Assembly: GCF_004005855.1 (NCBI RefSeq)
Contig: NZ_SACL01000017.1
Span: forward strand, 1 to 61,409
Source of the DNA: Rhodovarius crocodyli
Lineage (GTDB): Bacteria > Pseudomonadota > Alphaproteobacteria > Acetobacterales > Acetobacteraceae
Direction of reading: 5' to 3'
DNA: 61,409 nt
Shown: positions 41,613 to 51,068 of the stretch, piece after piece
Numbering within the stretch: position 1 is the first letter of the stretch
Layout of the letters: each line of letters opens with the position of its first letter
Translations under genes and position numbers: made by a program
The notes under the pieces: model-generated
Database searches by the model: none
Told to the model about the DNA's origin: nothing
Seen by the model: the letters and a program-made list of their open reading frames with translations, nothing else

Positions 41613-42647
41613 ATGAACTTCCGACTGCCGCTCGCCACCGCGCTCAGCCTGCTGCCCTGCCTGGCCTTCGCCCAGCCCGTGCCGGAGCCCCGGCCCGATG
41701 CGGCGCCGCCGCCGGACTGGCGCGGCACGCTTTCCGTCTCCATCGAGAACGACAAGTTCGGCGTGGGAACGGACCGCTTCTATTCCAACGGCTTCCAGCT
41801 GTCCTGGCGCAGCGCCAGCGCCGACCTGCCGCGCCCGCTGGAGTGGACCAACCGCCAGCTGGAGGCCCTGATGGGCCCGGGTGAGCTGCGCTGGGGCATG
41901 GCGCTCAGCCACAGCATCTTCACCCCCCGCGATACCCGCCGCACCAACCCAGACCCCACCGACCGGCCCTATGTCGGCATGCTGATGGCCTCCATCTCCC
42001 TCAGCCGCGCCAGTGAGCGCAGCCTGACCCTGGTCGAGCTGCAGGCCGGCATGGTGGGCCCGAGCGCGCTGGGCGAGCAGGTCCAGAACGGCTTTCACCG
42101 CGCCATCGGCGTCGACCGTTCCTATGGCTGGGACCGTCAGATCCATGACGAGCCGGTGGTGAACCTGCTGGCGGAGCGCAAGTGGCGCGTGCCGCTCGGC
42201 CAGTTCGCCGGGCTGGAGTTCGAGGCGCTGCCGAGCGTCAGCGTCTCTCTCGGCAATGCCAACACCTATGGCGCGGTGGGCGGCATCGTGCGCTTCGGCC
42301 AGGGGCTGCAGGCCGATTACGGCCCGGCGCGCATCCGCCCGGCCCTGGCCGGCAGCAACTACTTCCAGCCCAATGCGGACCGCACCGGCCGCGAATGGGG
42401 CTGGTACATGTTCGCGGGCCTGGAGGGGCGCGGCGTGGCGCGCGACATCGCGCTGCAGGGCAATAGCTGGCGCGACAGCCGCCATGTGGACGCCCGGCCC
42501 TTCGTGGCCGACGCGCAGGCCGGTATTGCCGTCTACTGGCGCCAGTGGCGCGTGGCCTATACCCAGGTGATCCGCTCCGAGGAGTTCTACGGACAGCGCG
42601 GCGGCCCGCAGATCTTCGGGTCTATCAACCTGTCGATGCGGTTCTGA
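41613..42647 (+). CDS. LpxR-family outer-membrane lipid A deacylase
   Basis: 344 residues from the ATG at 41613 (signal MNFRLPLATALSLLPCLAFA). Family landmarks are SVSIENDKFGVGTDRFYSNG with the catalytic Asn-Asp pair, DRPYVGMLMAS, and GPSALGEQVQNGFHRAIG containing the conserved His. It ends in a phenylalanine after a beta-strand pattern (INLSMRF), the Omp-type C-terminus. LpxR removes the 3'-acyloxyacyl chains of lipid A. An AT-rich repeat follows its stop by 8 bases. Confidence 0.88.
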   Translation: MNFRLPLATALSLLPCLAFAQPVPEPRPDAAPPPDWRGTLSVSIENDKFGVGTDRFYSNGFQLSWRSASADLPRPLEWTNRQLEALMGPGELRWGMALSHSIFTPRDTRRTNPDPTDRPYVGMLMASISLSRASERSLTLVELQAGMVGPSALGEQVQNGFHRAIGVDRSYGWDRQIHDEPVVNLLAERKWRVPLGQFAGLEFEALPSVSVSLGNANTYGAVGGIVRFGQGLQADYGPARIRPALAGSNYFQPNADRTGREWGWYMFAGLEGRGVARDIALQGNSWRDSRHVDARPFVADAQAGIAVYWRQWRVAYTQVIRSEEFYGQRGGPQIFGSINLSMRF

Positions 42648-42655
42648 AGGGTGTT

Positions 42656-42789
42656 CTTCTTTTTCTGAAGAAAAAGAAGCAAAAAGACTCTTCGAGTGGG
42701 TGGCGGTCTGGAGGGGAAGGGTGAAACTTTCTCTCCAGGGGCGCACAAAACGATCAGAGGTTTTTTGGTTCTTTTTTTCAGAAAGGAAC
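42656..42789. repeat. AT-rich bipartite palindromic repeat (copy B, inverted relative to copy A)
   Basis: cttctttttct (42656-42666) pairs with agaaaaagaag (42669-42679), followed by caaaaagac. The other end is ggttttttggttcttttttt followed by cagaaaggaac (to 42789). Read on the minus strand, these are the same two ends in the same order as at 3267-3388, while the 80 central bases differ and are GC-rich. The gap also carries the start region of the next gene. Confidence 0.75.
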
Positions 42790-42874
42790 ATGGCTCCGCG
42801 TGCCGCCTGAGCCCCTCGCCCCCTCACCGCCTCAGGCTTACAATGCCCCCCGACCAATTCAGGGGCATTCGATC

Positions 42875-44008
42875 ATGACGGACATCGCCATCGGCACCAG
42901 CGAGGAATTGCTGGAGGAACTGCGCAGCTGGGTGGAGATCGAGACCCCCAGCAACAAGCCCGAGGCCGTCAACACCCTGCTGGACAAGGCCGAGGCCGGG
43001 CTGCGCGCCGCGGGGGCCACGATCGAGCGCATTCCCGGCCGCAACGGCTTCGGCGACACGCTGATCGCGCGCACCAACACCGGCAGCGGCAATGCCCCGG
43101 TGGTGGTCTCGGGCCATGTGGATACGGTGTGGGACATTGGGCATCTGGGCAGCGACATGCCCTTCCGCATCGAGGGCGACCGTGCCTACGGCCCCGGCAT
43201 CTATGACATGAAGGCCGGCAGCTTCCTGGCCTTCAACGCCGTGCGCGCCATCCTGACGCAGAAGATCCCGACCAACCGCCCCATCACCCTGCTGCTGACG
43301 CCGGACGAGGAAGTGGGCAGCCCCACCAGCCGCGCGCCCATCGAGGCCGAGGCCGCGCATGCCGCCGCCGTGCTGATCCCGGAACCCGCTGGTGGGCCCA
43401 ACGGCTGCGCGGTCACGGCCCGCAAGGGCACCGGCCGCTTCACCATCAAGGTGGAGGGCCGCAGCGCCCATGCCGGCGGCAACTGGACCGAGGGCCGCAG
43501 CGCCACCGTGGCGCTGGCGAAGCTGATCCTGGCCGTGCATGCCATGACAGACCTGGAGCGCGGCGTGACCACCAATGTGGCGCCCATCTGGGGCGGGGCG
43601 CGTGCCAATGTCGTGGCGCCCGAGGCCGGCTGCCATGTCGACCTGCGCGTGGCGGTGCCCGAGGACGGCGCGATCTTCGCCCAGAAGATCAAGGACCTGG
43701 CCTATGAGGAGGACGGCATCAAGGTGACCGTCACCGGCCAGATCAACCGCCCGCCCATGACCGAGAGCCCCGAGGGGCTACGCCTGTACGAGGCCGCGAA
43801 GGCGCTGGCCGCCAGGCACGGCTACGACCTGCCGAAGCAGTATCGCGGCGGCGGCTCGGACGGCAATTTCACCGCCGCCATGGGCATCCCGACCCTGGAC
43901 GGGCTCGGCTGTTCCGGCCACGGGGCGCATGCGCCGGAGGAGCACATCCGGTGGAAGGAACTGTCCCAGCGCGGCAAGGTGCTGGCGGACCTGCTGCGCA
44001 CGCTGTGA
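42875..44008 (+). CDS. M20 family metallopeptidase, glutamate carboxypeptidase (CPG2)-like
   Basis: 377 residues from the ATG at 42875; the frame reaching back to 42800 overlaps the repeat and has no ribosome site. Metal-binding segments: VSGHVDTVWD, GPGIYDMKAG, LTPDEEVGSPTSR (Glu base and ligand), LIPEPA, and the C-terminal GAHAPEEHI. The dimerisation lobe has GRSAHAGGNW. It should release C-terminal Glu or similar from small peptides or folates. No signal peptide. It overlaps the cytochrome gene by four bases (GTGA). Confidence 0.9.
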   Translation: MTDIAIGTSEELLEELRSWVEIETPSNKPEAVNTLLDKAEAGLRAAGATIERIPGRNGFGDTLIARTNTGSGNAPVVVSGHVDTVWDIGHLGSDMPFRIEGDRAYGPGIYDMKAGSFLAFNAVRAILTQKIPTNRPITLLLTPDEEVGSPTSRAPIEAEAAHAAAVLIPEPAGGPNGCAVTARKGTGRFTIKVEGRSAHAGGNWTEGRSATVALAKLILAVHAMTDLERGVTTNVAPIWGGARANVVAPEAGCHVDLRVAVPEDGAIFAQKIKDLAYEEDGIKVTVTGQINRPPMTESPEGLRLYEAAKALAARHGYDLPKQYRGGGSDGNFTAAMGIPTLDGLGCSGHGAHAPEEHIRWKELSQRGKVLADLLRTL

Positions 44009-45216
44009 TCCGGCGCGCCGTCCTCGCGGCGCTGTTGCTGGCCGGCCCCGCCTTTGCGCAGGGCCATGGCGGCCCGGTGCGCGCCCTGGCGGTGGGGCCG
44101 CTGGGGGCGGCGAGCGGCGGGCTGGACCAGGCGGTGATCTTCTGGTCGCCCCAGGGGCAGGCCCGGCTGGCCGCGCGCTGGCACCGGGGGGCGGTGGAGG
44201 CCTTGCTCGCCATCCCCGGCGGCGGTTTCGCCAGCGCCGGGGAGGACGGGCGCATCGCCATCTGGCCGCCCACCGGCGCCCCCGCGCCGGATGCGGTGCT
44301 GGAGGGGCATGAAGGGCCGGTCTCGGCCCTGGCGAGCGACGGCACGGTGGTGGCCTCGGGCGGTTTCGACGGCACGGTGCGGCTGTGGCGGGGCCCGGGC
44401 GATGCGGATGTGCTGCGCGGCCACCAGGGGCCCGTGACGGCGCTGGCCGCGACCCCGCGCGGCTTCGTCAGCGGCGGGCAGGACGGCACGCTGCGGCTGT
44501 GGCCGGGTGGCGAGGTGCTGGCGGAATTCGGCCTGCCGGTGACGGCACTGGCCGCATTGCCTGAGGGCGTCGCGGCGGGCCTCTCGGACGGCAGCGTGCG
44601 GCTGCTCGAAGCCGGCGGCACGCGTGAGCTGGCCATCGGCACGCGCCCGATCATCGCGATGGCCATACGCGCCGGGCTGCTGGCGGCCGGCGGCGTGGGC
44701 GGCGAGGTCGCGATCTGGGACTGGAACGCGGCGCGCCTGCTGCGCGTGCTGGAGGGGCCGGGGCTTCCGGTCTGGTCGCTGGGCTTCGCCCCCGACGGCA
44801 CGCTCTGGACCGGGGGCGCGGATGCGGTGCTGCGCCGCTGGAACCCGCTGACCGGCCGCCCGATCTCGGAAACCCCGGCCGCCGCGCCGCTGCCCGAGGG
44901 GTTGGACCCCGAGGGTGCCCGCGTCTGGCGCTATTGCCAGGCCTGCCACGCGCTGCGCGCCGATGCGCCACCCATGGCCGGGCCGCATCTGCAGAACCTG
45001 TTCGGCCGTCGCATGGGCAGCGTGCCCGGCTATGACTATTCCGAGCGCCTGGCGCGCGGCGACATCATCTGGGACGAGAACACGGTGGCCGAGCTGTTCA
45101 CCCAGGGCCCCGATCTCTTCACCCCCGGCACGCGCATGCCGGTGCAGCGGTTGAGCGACCCGGACGACATGGCCGCCCTGATCCGCTTCCTGAGGCGCGC
45201 GACCGCTACGCCTTGA
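44005..45216 (+). CDS. Periplasmic WD40-repeat/cytochrome c fusion protein
   Basis: 403 residues from the GTG at 44005, chosen because it gives a signal peptide (VIRRAVLAALLLAGPAFAQG); an upstream ATG would overlap the peptidase deeply. Residues 22-300 hold about seven WD40-like repeats (GLDQAVIFW, GEDGRIAIW, GFDGTVRLW, GQDGTLRLW, GGEVAIWDW). The C-terminal 95 residues are a class I cytochrome c with haem site CQACH (311-315), KxG-like LFGRRMGS and axial Met in GTRMP (M378). It is likely an electron carrier docked to a partner by the propeller. Confidence 0.88.
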   Translation: MIRRAVLAALLLAGPAFAQGHGGPVRALAVGPLGAASGGLDQAVIFWSPQGQARLAARWHRGAVEALLAIPGGGFASAGEDGRIAIWPPTGAPAPDAVLEGHEGPVSALASDGTVVASGGFDGTVRLWRGPGDADVLRGHQGPVTALAATPRGFVSGGQDGTLRLWPGGEVLAEFGLPVTALAALPEGVAAGLSDGSVRLLEAGGTRELAIGTRPIIAMAIRAGLLAAGGVGGEVAIWDWNAARLLRVLEGPGLPVWSLGFAPDGTLWTGGADAVLRRWNPLTGRPISETPAAAPLPEGLDPEGARVWRYCQACHALRADAPPMAGPHLQNLFGRRMGSVPGYDYSERLARGDIIWDENTVAELFTQGPDLFTPGTRMPVQRLSDPDDMAALIRFLRRATATP

Positions 45217-46087
45217 GGAAGGTGCTGGCCTCAGCGGCCAGGGCCATCAGCTCACCCAGCGCCGGCGAGGTGACGGCGCAGACCGCCTCATAGGCGACAT
45301 GCACCAGCGGCGGGTCCATCGGCAGCAGCCGCAGCCGGCCTTCCTCGATGTCGCGCTCCGCCGTCATCACCGGCATCAGGCTGATGCCGAGCCCGGCCAT
45401 GGTCAGCGAGCGGCGGGCGGCCAGGCTGTTGCAGGAGGTGCCGCCCCGACGCCCCGCGCCGCCCGGAAACAGCAGGGAGCTCATCAGCCGGTTCATGTAG
45501 GAATCGGCGGTCTGGTAGATGATGGGCCAGTGCCGCAGATCCTCGGGCGACATCGGGGCTTCCGGCAGCTCCGTGCCGCCGCCCGCCATCCAGGCGAAGG
45601 GCACGGTGCCGAGGGCGCGGGCCTGCAGCTCGGCGCCCGTCTCGGTGTGGATGACGAAGGCGATGTCCAGGTCGCCCGCCCGCACGCCCGCCACCATGCT
45701 GGGGTTCATCGCCACCTCGAACTGCAGGGTCACGCCCGGATAGCGGGCCCGCACCCGGGCGGCGAAGGCGGGCAGCCAGGTCACCGCGATCAGCTCCGCC
45801 ACGCCGATGCGCACCACGCCCGACAGCGCCTGCTGTGAGCCGATGCGCTGCCTGATCTCATCCTGGAGGCGCACGGCCTGGGCCGCGTAATCCAGCAATT
45901 CCCGCCCCTTGGGCGTCAGCTGCACCTGCCGGCGGGACCGGTCGAACAGGGTGACGGCCAGATCCTGCTCCAGCTCCTTGATGCGGGCGGAGATGGTGGA
46001 TTGGGTCAGGTTCAGCCGGTCGGCGGCCTCGGCGAAGCTGCCGTGGTCGGCGATGGCGAGGAAGGCTTCGAGCTGCTTGATGTTCAC
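45206..46087 (-). CDS. LysR-type transcriptional regulator
   Basis: 293 residues. N-terminal winged HTH (NIKQLEAFLAIADHGSFAEAA, LTQSTISARIKELEQDL) and the periplasmic-binding-like effector domain (from about 90). It is divergent from the LLM oxidoreductase gene at 46257 across a 169-base AT-richer gap with a LysR-type inverted repeat, so I infer it controls that gene and the Bug gene behind it. Its 3' end overlaps the cytochrome gene by 11 bases. Confidence 0.94.
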   Translation of the reverse strand: MNIKQLEAFLAIADHGSFAEAADRLNLTQSTISARIKELEQDLAVTLFDRSRRQVQLTPKGRELLDYAAQAVRLQDEIRQRIGSQQALSGVVRIGVAELIAVTWLPAFAARVRARYPGVTLQFEVAMNPSMVAGVRAGDLDIAFVIHTETGAELQARALGTVPFAWMAGGGTELPEAPMSPEDLRHWPIIYQTADSYMNRLMSSLLFPGGAGRRGGTSCNSLAARRSLTMAGLGISLMPVMTAERDIEEGRLRLLPMDPPLVHVAYEAVCAVTSPALGELMALAAEASTFLKA

Positions 46088-46131
46088 GGGGTCATTGTAT
46101 CGAAAAAATCGATGAAAATACCCGCTGAATT

Positions 46132-46147
46132 ATTCGTTTGTGTGAAT
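46132..46147. promoter_or_regulatory. Putative LysR operator in the divergent gap
   Basis: attc-N8-gaat (46132-46147) forms a dyad inside attattcgtttgtgtgaatg, the type of T-N(11)-A box that LysR proteins bind. It lies about 45 bases upstream of the regulator start and 110 bases upstream of the LLM gene. The surrounding 46095-46150 is the most AT-rich part of the gap. Binding is inferred. Confidence 0.45.
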
Positions 46148-46256
46148 GATTGCCCCGGCACAAGCTTTTCCCGTCCAGAAAGCAGCGGGAAGCGACAAGA
46201 GGGCGGGGCCGCCCCCAGCCTCCCGCGGAACGAGAACAGACCGGAGGAATACGGAC

Positions 46257-47330
46257 ATGCCCGTCAAGGTCATCGGGATGATCGGCGTCGACCCGCCGAA
46301 GGGAACCACGCTGCATGTGATCGCCGGCGGTGTCTCGGCATCCTTCCTGAAGGAGTTCGCCCAGACGCATGAGAATGCGGGCTTCGACCATGTGCTGGTC
46401 GGCTACTACTCGTCCTCGGCCGAGGGCTTCAACGTCGCGTCCTATGCGGCGGCGCATACGAAAACGCTGTCCTACCTGATCGCGCACCGGCCGGGCGTGG
46501 TCTCGCCCACGCTCGCGGCGCGTTCGGCGGCCACCTTCGACCATCTGTCCAATGGCCGCCTGCTGCTGCACATCATCAGCGGCGTGACCGACAAGGAGCA
46601 GGAGAGCGAAGGCGATTTCCTGAAGAAGGACGACCGCTATCGCCGCGCCGCCGAGTATCTGGGTGTCATGCGCCGGCTCTGGACCGCCGATGCGCCCTTC
46701 GACCATCACGGCGAGTTCTACCGCTTCAACGCGGCCTGGACGGCGGTGAAGCCGCTGCAGAAGCCTTATCCCAAGCTGTTCTTCGGCGGCGCCTCCGAGG
46801 GCGCTCTCGAGATGGGCGCCGAGCATTGCGACAGCTATGCCCTGTATGGCGAGCCGTTGAAGGAGACGGCCGACCGGATGGCCGATTTCCGCGCGCGCGC
46901 GGCGAAATTCGGCCGCACGCCGGGCTTCAACATCTCCTTCCGGCCCATCATCGCGCCCACCGAGGGCGAGGCCTGGGACAAGGCGCGCCGCATCCTGGCC
47001 GATATGGAAAACGCCAATCTGCCGCGCCACGCGCAGGACAAGTCGGCCGAGCGCATGTTGGCCATCGCGGCCCGCGGCGACGTGCATGATGAGCGCCTGT
47101 ACCTGCCCATCGCCAAGGCCGTGGGGGCCAAGGGCAATACCAGCTGCCTGGTGGGCACGCCGCAGCAGGTGGCGGACGCGATGCTGAAATACTACCGCAT
47201 GGGCGTGCAGTCCTTCCTGATCCGCGGCTTCGACCCGGTGGGCGACACCACGGAGTTCGGCCGCGAGCTGATCCCCGCGCTGAAGGAAGGCGCGCTGGCC
47301 ATCGACCGGGAGACCGCGGTCGCCGCCTGA
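46257..47330 (+). CDS. LLM-class flavin-dependent oxidoreductase (SsuD-like monooxygenase)
   Basis: 357 residues from the ATG at 46257 (ggaggaat upstream). It follows the bacterial luciferase-like fold: VKVIGMIGVDPPKG at the start, FDHVLVGYYSSSAEGFNVAS, AARSAATFDHLSNGRLLLHI, and FFGGASEGALEMG. These are features of FMNH2-dependent alkanesulfonate monooxygenases and relatives. It would need a flavin reductase, not seen nearby. Followed at 47 bases by a Bug-type binding protein, suggesting uptake and oxidation of one substrate. Confidence 0.88.
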   Translation: MPVKVIGMIGVDPPKGTTLHVIAGGVSASFLKEFAQTHENAGFDHVLVGYYSSSAEGFNVASYAAAHTKTLSYLIAHRPGVVSPTLAARSAATFDHLSNGRLLLHIISGVTDKEQESEGDFLKKDDRYRRAAEYLGVMRRLWTADAPFDHHGEFYRFNAAWTAVKPLQKPYPKLFFGGASEGALEMGAEHCDSYALYGEPLKETADRMADFRARAAKFGRTPGFNISFRPIIAPTEGEAWDKARRILADMENANLPRHAQDKSAERMLAIAARGDVHDERLYLPIAKAVGAKGNTSCLVGTPQQVADAMLKYYRMGVQSFLIRGFDPVGDTTEFGRELIPALKEGALAIDRETAVAA

Positions 47331-47377
47331 ACCCGCTCTCCCCAACGACAAGAAAAAATATCCGGGAAGAAACGAAC

Positions 47378-48343
47378 ATGCGTATTCGCAACCTGCTGGT
47401 CGCGCTGGCAGCCCTCGTCACGGCGCTGCCGGCCGCGGCCCAATTTCCTGACCGTCCGGTGCGGCTGATCGTGCCCTACCCGCCGGGCGCCACCAACGAC
47501 ATCCTCGGCCGGGCCTTTGCCGAGCAGATGACGCGTGAGCTGGGCCAGCCCGTGGTGGTGGAGAACCGGGGCGGCGCCGGCACCGCCATCGGCGCACAGG
47601 CCACGGCCAATGCGCGTGCCGACGGCTACACCATCCTGCTCGGCACCGGCACGACCTTCACGCTGAACCCCGCCGTGACGCGCAACCTGCCCTATGACCC
47701 GATCCGCGACTTCCAGATGGTCTCGATCGTGGCCGAGGTGCCGATCATCTTCATCACCAACCCCCGTGTGCCCGCGCGCAACCTGCGGGAGCTGGTGGCC
47801 TATGCCCAGGCCAATCCGGGGCGGGTGAACTTCTCCTCCTCCGGCCCCGCGACGTCGCTGCACCTGGCGGGTGAGATGTTCGCCCGCGCGGCGAATATCG
47901 GCCTGACCCATGTGCCCTATCAGGGCAGCGCGCCGGCTATGCTGGCGGTAACGGGCGGCGATGTGCAGATGATGTCCGAGGTGGTGTCCGGCGCCGTGCC
48001 CGCGATCCAGGGCAACCGCGTGGTGCCCATCGCCGTCACGTCGGAACAGCGCCTGTCCATCCTGCCCGATGTGCCGACCGTGGCCGAGAGCGGCTATCCC
48101 GGCTTCCAGGCGCTGGGCTGGTACGGGCTGGCCGTGCCGCGCGCGACGCCGGCGCCCATCGTGGAGCGCCTGCGGGAAGCCACCAACCGGGTGATGGCCG
48201 CCAATGAACTGCGGGCGCGCTTCGAGCCCACGGGCCTGATCATCCTGCAGCCGCGCACGGGGGCGGAGGTGGATATGTACATGGACCGGGATCGGGAACG
48301 CTGGGTGCCGCTGGTGCGGGCGCTGAACCTGACGGCGGAGTAG
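47378..48343 (+). CDS. Bug/TctC-family solute-binding protein
   Basis: 321 residues with a signal peptide (MRIRNLLVALAALVTALPAA, cleavage before QFPD). Bug motifs: RPVRLIVPYPPGATNDILGR, VENRGGAGTAIGAQ, HVPYQGSAPAMLAVTGGDVQ. It is probably co-transcribed with the LLM oxidoreductase. No TctAB follows; a block of palindromic repeats ends the unit. Confidence 0.92.
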   Translation: MRIRNLLVALAALVTALPAAAQFPDRPVRLIVPYPPGATNDILGRAFAEQMTRELGQPVVVENRGGAGTAIGAQATANARADGYTILLGTGTTFTLNPAVTRNLPYDPIRDFQMVSIVAEVPIIFITNPRVPARNLRELVAYAQANPGRVNFSSSGPATSLHLAGEMFARAANIGLTHVPYQGSAPAMLAVTGGDVQMMSEVVSGAVPAIQGNRVVPIAVTSEQRLSILPDVPTVAESGYPGFQALGWYGLAVPRATPAPIVERLREATNRVMAANELRARFEPTGLIILQPRTGAEVDMYMDRDRERWVPLVRALNLTAE

Positions 48344-48356
48344 AGTCAGGGCCGCT

Positions 48357-48585
48357 TTGGCCCCCATTGAGGGGCTCTGCCCCTCAAGCTCCCCTCCAGG
48401 AGATAATATCTCCTGGACCTGATAAGAGTTTGGCGCCCGGCCTTCACAGGCTGGACGCCAATTTGATTATAATAATCAACGCTATCAGGGTATGGCACCA
48501 ACTCCCCGGGGTCCAGGGCCGCTACGGTCCTGGCGGGTTCCAAGGGCAGCGCCCTTGGTGGGGGTCTCGGGGGCGAAGCCCCTGA
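48357..48585. repeat. Composite GC-rich palindromic repeat (copy 3)
   Basis: It fills the gap between the convergent Bug gene and dadA. Components in order: gaggggctctgcccctc (48369-48385), a perfect 21-base palindrome ccaggagata-a-tatctcctgg (48396-48416), the 33-base hairpin starting tttggcgcc (48429-48461, same length as at 20763-20795), an AT-rich stem ttgatta-taa-taatcaa, the core cggggtccagggcc... (48507-48534), then ccaagggcagcgcccttgg and ggggcgaagcccc stems. The order matches copy 2. Confidence 0.75.
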
Positions 48586-48588
48586 GCC

Positions 48589-49851
48589 TCAGGCCGCCGC
48601 CACGTACCGTTCCACCGACAGATCCGCGCTGTCGATCCCCGGCGCCTGCCCGCCGATGATATCCGCCAGCAAGCGGCCCGACCCGCAGGCCATGGTCCAG
48701 CCCAGCGTGCCGTGGCCGGTGTTGGTGAACAGGTTCCCCACCTTGGTCGCGCCCACGATGGGCGTGCCGTCCGGCGTCATCGGCCGCAGCCCGGTCCAGA
48801 AACTGGCGGCGGCGATGTCGCCGCCCTCGGGGAACAGGTCGCGCACGGAGTGTTCCAGCGTCTCGCGGCGCGGGCGGCGCAGCTTGTTGCTGAAGCCGGC
48901 CAGTTCGGCCGTGCCGCCCACCCGGATACGGTCGTCGAAGCGGGTGATGGCGACCTTGTAGGTCTCGTCCATCACGGTGGAGACGGGCGCCGCATCGGGG
49001 TTCGTGATCGGCACGGTGATGGAGTAGCCCTTCACCGGATAGACCGGCAGCTCGATGCCCAGCGGCCGCACCAGCGCGGGCGAGAAGCTGCCCAGAGCCA
49101 CCACATAGCGGTCGGCCTTCAGCACGCCCTGGTCGGTGCGCACGCCGGTCATGACGCCGCCCTCGGTTTCCAGTGCCTGGATGTTCACGCCATAGCGGAA
49201 CGTCACGCCGCGCTCGGCGCAGAGCGCGGCCAGGCGCTGGGTGAAGTAATGCGCGTCGCCGGTCTCGTCGCCCGGCAGGCGCAGCCCGCCCACGAACTTC
49301 TCCTTCACGCGGGACAGGGCGGGCTCGCGCGCGATGCAGCCGGCATTGTCCAGCACCTCATAGGGCACGCCATAGGCATCCAGCACGGTGGTGTCGTCGC
49401 CCACATGGTCCAGCTGCTGCTGGGTACGGAACAGCTGCAGCGTGCCGCCTTCGCGGTGTTCATAGGAGATGCCGGTCTCGGCCCGCAGCTCCTTCAGCAT
49501 GTCGCGCGAATACTCGGCGATGCGCACCATGCGGGACTTGTTGGTGCGATAGGCGGACTCAGTGCAGTTGGCCAGCATCCGCGCCAGCCACCAGGCCAGG
49601 CGCCCCTCGGGGTTCGGCCAGATCACGAAGGGGCGGTGGCGCATCATCAGCCACTTCAGCGCCTTGAACGGCACGCCCGGCCCGGCCCAGGGCGCGGAAT
49701 AGCCGGGCGAGACCTGGCCCGCATTGGCGAAGCTCGTCTCCATGCCGGCGGCGGGCTGGCGGTCGACCACCTCCACCTCATGGCCGGCGCGGGAGAGGTA
49801 CCAGGCGGTGGTGGTGCCCACCACGCCGCTGCCGAGGATCAGGATCTTCAT
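48589..49851 (-). CDS. dadA: D-amino acid dehydrogenase small subunit
   Basis: 420 residues. The FAD-binding Rossmann motif is [16 protein letters not shown] (4-19) with a conserved acidic E/D end (VEVVDRQ). Family features include [32 protein letters not shown] and [29 protein letters not shown]. It deaminates D-alanine and other D-amino acids, passing electrons to the respiratory chain. It lies 5 bases after alanine racemase, as in dadAX operons. Confidence 0.95.
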   Translation of the reverse strand: MKILILGSGVVGTTTAWYLSRAGHEVEVVDRQPAAGMETSFANAGQVSPGYSAPWAGPGVPFKALKWLMMRHRPFVIWPNPEGRLAWWLARMLANCTESAYRTNKSRMVRIAEYSRDMLKELRAETGISYEHREGGTLQLFRTQQQLDHVGDDTTVLDAYGVPYEVLDNAGCIAREPALSRVKEKFVGGLRLPGDETGDAHYFTQRLAALCAERGVTFRYGVNIQALETEGGVMTGVRTDQGVLKADRYVVALGSFSPALVRPLGIELPVYPVKGYSITVPITNPDAAPVSTVMDETYKVAITRFDDRIRVGGTAELAGFSNKLRRPRRETLEHSVRDLFPEGGDIAAASFWTGLRPMTPDGTPIVGATKVGNLFTNTGHGTLGWTMACGSGRLLADIIGGQAPGIDSADLSVERYVAAA

Positions 49852-49856
49852 GGGTA

Positions 49857-51008
49857 TCAGGCTTCCGGGGGGAGGTAGCGGCGGTGGTACCGCGCGCCGA
49901 GGCTGGTCAGGATTTCGTAGCCGATGGTGCCGGCATCGGCGCCGACCGCATCCACGTCGCGCTCGGGCCCGATCAGGCTGACGAGCGCGCCTTCATGCAG
50001 CGCGCCCTCCGGCAGGGCGGAGGCATCGAGGATGATGCTGTCCATCGACACGCGGCCGAGCAGGGGCAGGGGAATGCCCGCGAACCAGGCGGCGCCCTTG
50101 TTACTGCCGGCACGCAGATAGCCGTCGGCATAGCCCACGGCGATGGTCGCGAGCCGCGCCGGGCCGGCCGTGCGGGCGGTGTGGCCATAGCCCACGGGCG
50201 TGCCCGCCGGCACGTCCCGCAGCTGGATCACCCGCGCATCCAGCCGCACCACCGGCTGCATCGGGTTCAGCTGGCCGGGCGTCGGGTTCACGCCATAGAG
50301 CGCCACGCCGGGCCGGGCGAGCTGATAGTGAAAATCAGGGCCGAGGAAGATGCCGGAAGAAGCCGCCAGGCTGGCGGGTGCCGCCGGCAGCAGGGCGCGC
50401 AGCGCGTCGAAGCGCGCGCGCTGGGCCGCGTTGGCCGGGTGGGCTGCCTCATCGGCGCAGGCCAGGTGTGACATGACCGCGCGCAGCTCGATGGCCGCCA
50501 GGGCCCGGCCGTCGGCCACCACCTGCCTCAGCTCGGCCTCGGAAAAGCCGAAGCGGGCCATGCCGGTATCGAGCTGGATCAGCGCCGGCAGGCGCTTGCC
50601 GCGCGCGATCCCGAGCGCCGCCCAGGCAGCCAGCTGCGACGGGCTGTTCAGCACCGGGATCAGCCCATGGGCCGCGCATTCGGCCTCGGTCCCCGCGAAG
50701 CAGCCGTGCAGCACATGGATCAGCGCGCCTTCGGGCAGATGCGGGCGCAGGGCGATGCCTTCGGCCAGATGCGCGACGAAGAAATGGGTGCAGCCGGCGG
50801 CCGCCAGGGCAGGGCCCACCTGCGCGGCGCCGAGCCCGTAGGCATCGGCCTTCATCACCGCGGCGCATGTCGCGGCGCCGAGCCGCGCCTGCAGGCTGCG
50901 CCAATTGGCCTGGATCGCACCGAGGTCGATGGACAGCACGGCCCCCGCGCGCATCGCCGCCGCGTCGGGCAGGCTGGGGTGCGGATAGGGCGCGGTGCTG
51001 TCGGGCAT
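49857..51008 (-). CDS. alr: Alanine racemase (catabolic DadX type by context)
   Basis: 383 residues. The PLP-binding lysine is K53 in [12 protein letters not shown]. Other features are [13 protein letters not shown] and the C-terminal domain with [20 protein letters not shown] and VGYADGYLR, carrying the catalytic Tyr region. It interconverts L- and D-alanine; beside dadA it supplies the dehydrogenase. The gene is divergent from an Lrp-type regulator. The protein begins with about 20 extra residues before the fold, so a later start (Met19) is possible. Confidence 0.94.
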   Translation of the reverse strand: MPDSTAPYPHPSLPDAAAMRAGAVLSIDLGAIQANWRSLQARLGAATCAAVMKADAYGLGAAQVGPALAAAGCTHFFVAHLAEGIALRPHLPEGALIHVLHGCFAGTEAECAAHGLIPVLNSPSQLAAWAALGIARGKRLPALIQLDTGMARFGFSEAELRQVVADGRALAAIELRAVMSHLACADEAAHPANAAQRARFDALRALLPAAPASLAASSGIFLGPDFHYQLARPGVALYGVNPTPGQLNPMQPVVRLDARVIQLRDVPAGTPVGYGHTARTAGPARLATIAVGYADGYLRAGSNKGAAWFAGIPLPLLGRVSMDSIILDASALPEGALHEGALVSLIGPERDVDAVGADAGTIGYEILTSLGARYHRRYLPPEA

Positions 51009-51068
51009 GGGCGGCCTCAGGGTGTTCGGATGTCAGAAAGGTTACCGGCTGCGACGCACAATGTGGTG

